Shown: positions 17,555 to 21,040 of the stretch, in pieces | Numbering within the stretch: the first letter of the stretch is position 1 | Layout of the letters: every line of letters begins with the position of its first letter | Source of the DNA: Trichosphaerium sp. ATCC 40318 | Lineage: Eukaryota > Discosea > Flabellinia > Trichosidae | DNA length: 21,040 nt | NCBI GenBank assembly: GCA_038496445.1 | Contig: JALMLS010000389.1 | Location: forward strand, 1-21,040 | Direction: 5' to 3' | Made by a program: the position numbers and the translations under genes | The notes under the pieces: model-generated | What the model saw: only the letters and a program-made list of their open reading frames with translations | What the model was told of the DNA's origin: nothing | Database searches by the model: none

Positions 17555-18207
17555 TACTTATATGCTCCTTTATATGATGTAAAAATGAAATTTAGGGCAA
17601 TCCACAAAATCAATCAATAAGCGGTTAACAATTCACCGGAGTTGGGAATGTTGGGGTTAAAAACGTTCCGCTATAAAACGAAGTCTAATCTATTAATAAA
17701 GCATAAAGCTATTGCAATGGTATTGCTTCAATATAGTCTAAGTACTTTCCGTTTTAGGTGAACCAAAATGGTAGTTTAGAGACTATAGTGGCCTGGATGG
17801 GATTCTGTATAGTTCAGGCTCAGTGAAAAAAACAAAAGATGCGGCAAGCGGACGGAATCAAAAAATTAGTAAAACCATTGTAATCTTTTTTGATTTGGCA
17901 GTAAAAAAAGATGTTGTTTTCGGAACGTTTGAAACAAAATTCGATAAAAAAAACCAGCAAAAGTTACTTTTTTTTTTTGCGTAGTTAGGACACAAAGTGT
18001 GTACTGTATATATACCTACTTTGTTCATGGTAGATTGCAAACGCGAAGGCTAGTATCTAGATGATATGCATAGCACACGGCGTCAGGTATTGAAATATTA
18101 TACATCACGTGATGTATCGTCAACTTCAACTCAATTCCGTAGTCACAAGTATCCAATCTTGTATTTAGACGTACTAATACCTAAGCTGCAAAGAGTAATT
18201 TGATACC
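17555..18207. other. Upstream region of the receptor gene
   Basis: No convincing exon. A TATAAA on the minus strand (17574-17569) lies only 15 nt above the ATG. The stretch also holds T- and A-runs (17940-17980) and an 18-bp palindrome at 18100-18117. Confidence 0.4.
18100..18117. promoter_or_regulatory. 18-bp palindrome with CACGTG core
   Basis: ATACATCACGTGATGTAT is a perfect palindrome. Its core ATCACGTGAT recurs at 19904-19913, overlapping the start codon of the secreted-protein gene. CACGTG is the E-box bound by bHLH factors such as fungal Cbf1. A regulatory role is inferred only. Confidence 0.35.
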
Positions 18208-18393
18208 TCACCACTGACTATTCAAACAACTAAAGTACTGCACAATTTCTAAGAACTTGGAGCTTCCTAACCGTGAAGGCTGGTCACTTTGTTTACAAAT
18301 GAGAGGTGGCATAAGTATAGATATTGATGCCAGTACTTCCCAAGGTTCAAACTGCTCCTTAATAACAACCTGGGTGCTTGAACTTTCCGTCAT
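18208..18393 (-). CDS. Unrecognised short ORF, 61 aa
   Basis: The ATG at 18393 opens a frame (MTESSSTQVVIKEQFEPWEV...) with protein-like composition, ending at TGA. It may be a first exon or a chance frame: a GTACTGG donor-like site lies inside it, and no continuing exon was found downstream. No family recognised. Confidence 0.25.
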   Translation of the reverse strand: MTESSSTQVVIKEQFEPWEVLASISILMPPLICKQSDQPSRLGSSKFLEIVQYFSCLNSQW

Positions 18394-18672
18394 AAGACGC
18401 TAATAAATGGCTTTGAGGAACACAAAGTAGTAAAGGTAAAGAACATATTATGTGAACATATTATGTGGGGGTGCTCATCATGTTAACGCAAAAAAACCTG
18501 AGACAAAAGTGGTTGCAAAAGAGTTGTTTCATAGTAGTTTCCAAAATCCGACTATCATATGCGCCTAGCACATGTCATACTTCTAAGCGTAGGACAATCT
18601 GCTCCAGTTGCTATGTTTTCACAATCAGCTCTAACCTCCACGGAATTATCAGGGCTGCAACACCTACAATAA
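18394..18672 (-). other. Flank with a Cys-rich open stretch
   Basis: After the stop of the secreted-protein gene, the minus strand has a Cys-rich open frame (DNSVEVRADCENIATGADC, about 18650-18555) in a frame that no GT-AG intron joins to the gene. It may be a remnant or an alternative end. A 13-bp direct repeat GAACATATTATGT lies at 18441-18466. Confidence 0.3.
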
Positions 18673-19905
18673 CTAATCAGTAACAAGTTTCTCACAACCA
18701 TTGTAATAAATGGCATACTCATCATTGTCATCTCCACCGCTTATCATCCTTGTAGTCCCTCCGCAACCCCTTCCTTTAAAGCCTCCAACCGATATCCAAT
18801 CGGAACCTGAAGCTCCTCTCACGGGTATGTCATTAGCAGCTTCAGCTAAACAACACGTGTAAGCACTTGAATCACATTAGATCAGCCATACGTACTCAAA
18901 TAAAAGTTAGATAATATCAGCCTATCGTCTCCGGAATCGCCAAATATAGAAGTTATAGTAACTCTATCCATATCAACAACATCATTGTCACCTCCAGCTG
19001 AAAACAGCAAGAGTTAGTTACAAGTTAGAACAAAGCTAGTGAAGGTTACCTCCAATTTGATCTAAGGTACTTCCAATAGCCTCAATACAATCATTACCTT
19101 CATTTGTAAATATACCACCAACTGTAGAATCCGTTACACTAACACAATCATCACCAGTAGATGTGACAAAGCTTGAAAACCTAAAACACTTTCTTAAATG
19201 GATAGTTTAACCAAAATATCAAAACTCTTACATTCCATCACCGTCTCCATCAGTGTCACTTCCTGAGAATACAATAGCATCATTATCAGCACCTGGACTC
19301 AGTGGACCTACGCTAGAACCACTAACTCTGATACAATCATCTCCAGGACCTTGAAACTCTTGTCAAAAAACAAAAACCAACAAACTCTTTTTTTATAATT
19401 CTTCAGAAAATGTACGATCGTTACCTGTGTTAATGACATCTTGAACAGTTGCGTCCACAACCCATACGCAATCATCACCAGCAAACATATCCATACGACC
19501 AGTTACAATAGTATCAGCAAGGATAACAACACAATCAGCTTGTGTTGATCCGCTAATTGATATTGGCGTTGTTTTATCTGTAGGATTAACAATAATACAC
19601 TTCGTTGTGAAAGCTGCGTCACTTAAATCGACTATCAACTATTTTAGAATGCATTTCAAAGACTGATGAGGTTAGTACTTGGATCGTTAGCTGTTATCGT
19701 TGTACATGAAGACATATCTCTAAACGGGCACATATCACATACACGACAAGAGCAGTCACAACCTCTAACCATTGGAGGCATCATTAAATCCCCTGCGAGT
19801 GAGTACGCTACTTTTATTGTAAATAAAAGCCGTTGTTGTTCATAAAACGTAATGGTAGGTACCAAGACATGAAAAGAATAGGTACACAAGTAGTTTGATG
19901 TTCAT
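18673..19905 (-). CDS. Secreted repeat protein, likely beta-solenoid, seven exons
   Basis: Exons: 19905-19863, 19810-19679, 19631-19425, 19358-19232, 19180-19050, 18997-18896, 18845-18673. Introns are 47-66 nt and all joins keep frame: 304 residues. Residues 1-15 are a signal peptide (MNIKLLVYLFFSCL). Residues 25-50 are Cys-rich (GCDCSCRVCDMC). From about residue 75 on, units of 19-23 residues recur around GDD[CV][VI]: QADCVVIL, AGDDCVWVVDATV, GPGDDCIRVSGSSV, STGDDCVSVTDSTV, NEGNDCIEAIGSTL, GGDNDVVDMDRV and SGDDRLILSN. Asp/Gly turns followed by alternating hydrophobic residues suggest a right-handed beta-helix, possibly binding calcium or stabilised by stacked Cys. I do not recognise an exact family. 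It is probably extracellular or at the cell surface. A haemolysin-like role should not be assumed from the Asp/Gly repeats. Most introns have phase 1, which favours exon shuffling or duplication. Confidence 0.7.
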
Positions 19906-20698
19906 CACGTGATAAGATATTGTTATGACTAAAATAGCGGAGTATTTGTGAATTGAACCACGAAATCATGATTTCAGATTTTGTAAATATTGTAAATGTG
20001 GTGTAAACAACGCAACATGCAGGTTGTGTTAGTAGGTATTGTTAAGATGAAAGTAGCATCTTCTTTCCGTTCGTTGTGTTATTACAAACACTGTATCTTG
20101 GCAGACTTACAAATTTATTGGGTAGGTTTTCTTAGTTTCTTTCACGTCGTTCGCTCAAAAAGCAAAAGCTCTTGTATTGTTGTAGCGGGTTAATGACTCT
20201 CTTCCAACCCCTTTATGCGTTTCCAATTCTTGCCAATTGTTCGCAACAAAGAAAACACAATTTAGTACATGACATTTTCTTCGAGGACCTCTTCTTGGTT
20301 ATCATCACGGTACTCTTTTTCTTTGCTTTTTTTAAGAGACAATTTTTACAATTCCTTCTTCTCCATCTTCATGTGTTCTGAACTCATACTAAGAATTCAA
20401 ATTCTACACACCTCCAAGTAAACGCCATACAAACTATAAGGCCCGGAGATGGATTGGATTATGACCAACTAAAAAATGGGATAATCGTTTTATCTTTTTA
20501 TCAATAATCCGAGTTAACTCCTACCTTGTGGTTCTTTTTCTGACACTGCCAAAAACAACAATATATCATTTCAGACTTTCTACTGCTATTGATAAAACTC
20601 TGAAATCTAATCAGTAATCTTGGAGACAGTGACAAAAAGAACTGCAAGGCAATTTGAGTAAAGTAAATCCTCCTGTTATAACTCCAGCAGCCCACTAC
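19906..20698. other. Intergenic stretch
   Basis: I see no convincing gene. Several short open frames exist on both strands (about 60-70 codons). A Lys/Glu-rich minus-strand stretch near 20390-20260 is broken by stops. This is the 5' flank of the secreted-protein gene and the 3' flank of the decayed repeat gene. Confidence 0.4.
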
Positions 20699-21040
20699 TT
20701 ATTCGGGTTTGAGGTATGCAACACCATTGGACCTCCATTTTTTGACCTCTCTTGTACGAACACCATCAACATAATTACAGTGGAGATGCGGTTGGCCATT
20801 TCATACCATGTCTTGTACTCTCCAACAAACTTATCATTGACATAGTTAAAATGACCACTCAATTGACCATTGTCATGCCATGTCTTGTACTCGCCTGGTA
20901 TTTTTCTATTGAAACAATAGTACTGCTTTCTCAATTGGCCATTTAGGTGCCATCCCTTCCACTTCCTTCTAATTTGCCATTCACACAAGTGAACCGGTAA
21001 TCTAGTTTGCCATTGAAGTCTATTACAGTACTCCCCTTGT
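20699..21040 (-). pseudogene. Decayed MORN-type repeat gene, runs past the window end
   Basis: The minus strand encodes the same kind of units as the gene at 12714 (GEYKTWHDNGQLSGHFNYVN, WKGWHLNGQLRKQYYCFN) and ends VAYLKPE with TAA at 20701-20699. The frame is broken at least three times: one base is missing in the unit after GEYKTWYE (near 20805), one is missing before WKGWHLNG (near 20970), and about two are missing in the unit after GEYCNR (near 21015). These are single-base or two-base changes, not introns. It is a paralog of the 12714 gene but quite diverged in sequence, so this gene type is multi-copy in the genome. An assembly indel could explain one break but hardly three in 340 bp. 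Confidence 0.7.

Noticed and set aside
18673-19905. RTX-type haemolysin
   Set aside because: The Asp/Gly units are not the nine-residue RTX nonapeptide, and no secretion signal or toxin domain of that family is seen.
20172-20381. Plus-strand 69-codon ORF
   Set aside because: Phe/Leu-rich composition from T-rich DNA, no motif, no start or poly(A) context.
1-21040. CRISPR arrays, tRNA or rRNA genes
   Set aside because: No spaced direct repeats of CRISPR type and no recognisable tRNA or rRNA sequence were seen on reading both strands; a covariance-model scan was not possible.

Overview
The window is from a eukaryotic nuclear genome. At least five minus-strand loci read as proteins only when short GT-AG introns are removed. 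These introns are mostly 43-107 nt, often start with GTAC, and some carry CTAAC-type branch points. Genes are close together, several end in AATAAA signals, and the standard code fits. The mix (DUF4246-like protein, GABA-B-like class C receptor, MORN_2/YwqK-type repeat genes, Ty3/gypsy element) would suit an early-diverging fungus or an amoeboid or other protist. The sequence alone does not decide which.

Left part (1-6.9 kb): a DUF4246-like gene with one frame break (minus, 238-1421); a stretch of probable decayed coding sequence (2240-2760); a small membrane protein with a proline-rich linker (plus, 3153-3593) whose coding sequence holds two nested inverted repeats; an ankyrin-repeat protein (minus, 3926-4453); an alpha/beta-hydrolase-like gene (minus, 4675-5357); and an unrecognised split gene (minus, 5803-6538).

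Centre (6.8-13.7 kb): a complete, recent Ty3/gypsy retrotransposon (7029-12710) with identical 94-bp LTRs and a GCTA target duplication. It sits inside a two-exon gene that, before insertion, read as a short N-terminal exon, an F-box-like segment and twelve 24-residue MORN-type repeats. The insertion separates the F-box-like part (6821-7028) from the repeats (12714-13655) and leaves a new ATG four bases after the 3' LTR. Between gag and pol lies a 49-nt GT-rich segment with splice-site-like ends. Its removal would fuse the two frames exactly, an alternative to +1 frameshifting.

Right part (13.8-21 kb): a 16-exon class C GPCR with an extracellular ligand-binding domain, seven membrane helices and a C-terminal coiled coil (minus, 14289-17554); a 7-exon secreted protein of repeated GDDC-type units, probably a beta-solenoid (minus, 18673-19905); and, at the edge, a second MORN-type gene decayed by at least three frameshifts (minus, 20699 to beyond the window). 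No tRNA, rRNA or CRISPR array was recognised.

All exon models were made by eye from reading frames and splice signals. They are hypotheses to be tested with RNA data.
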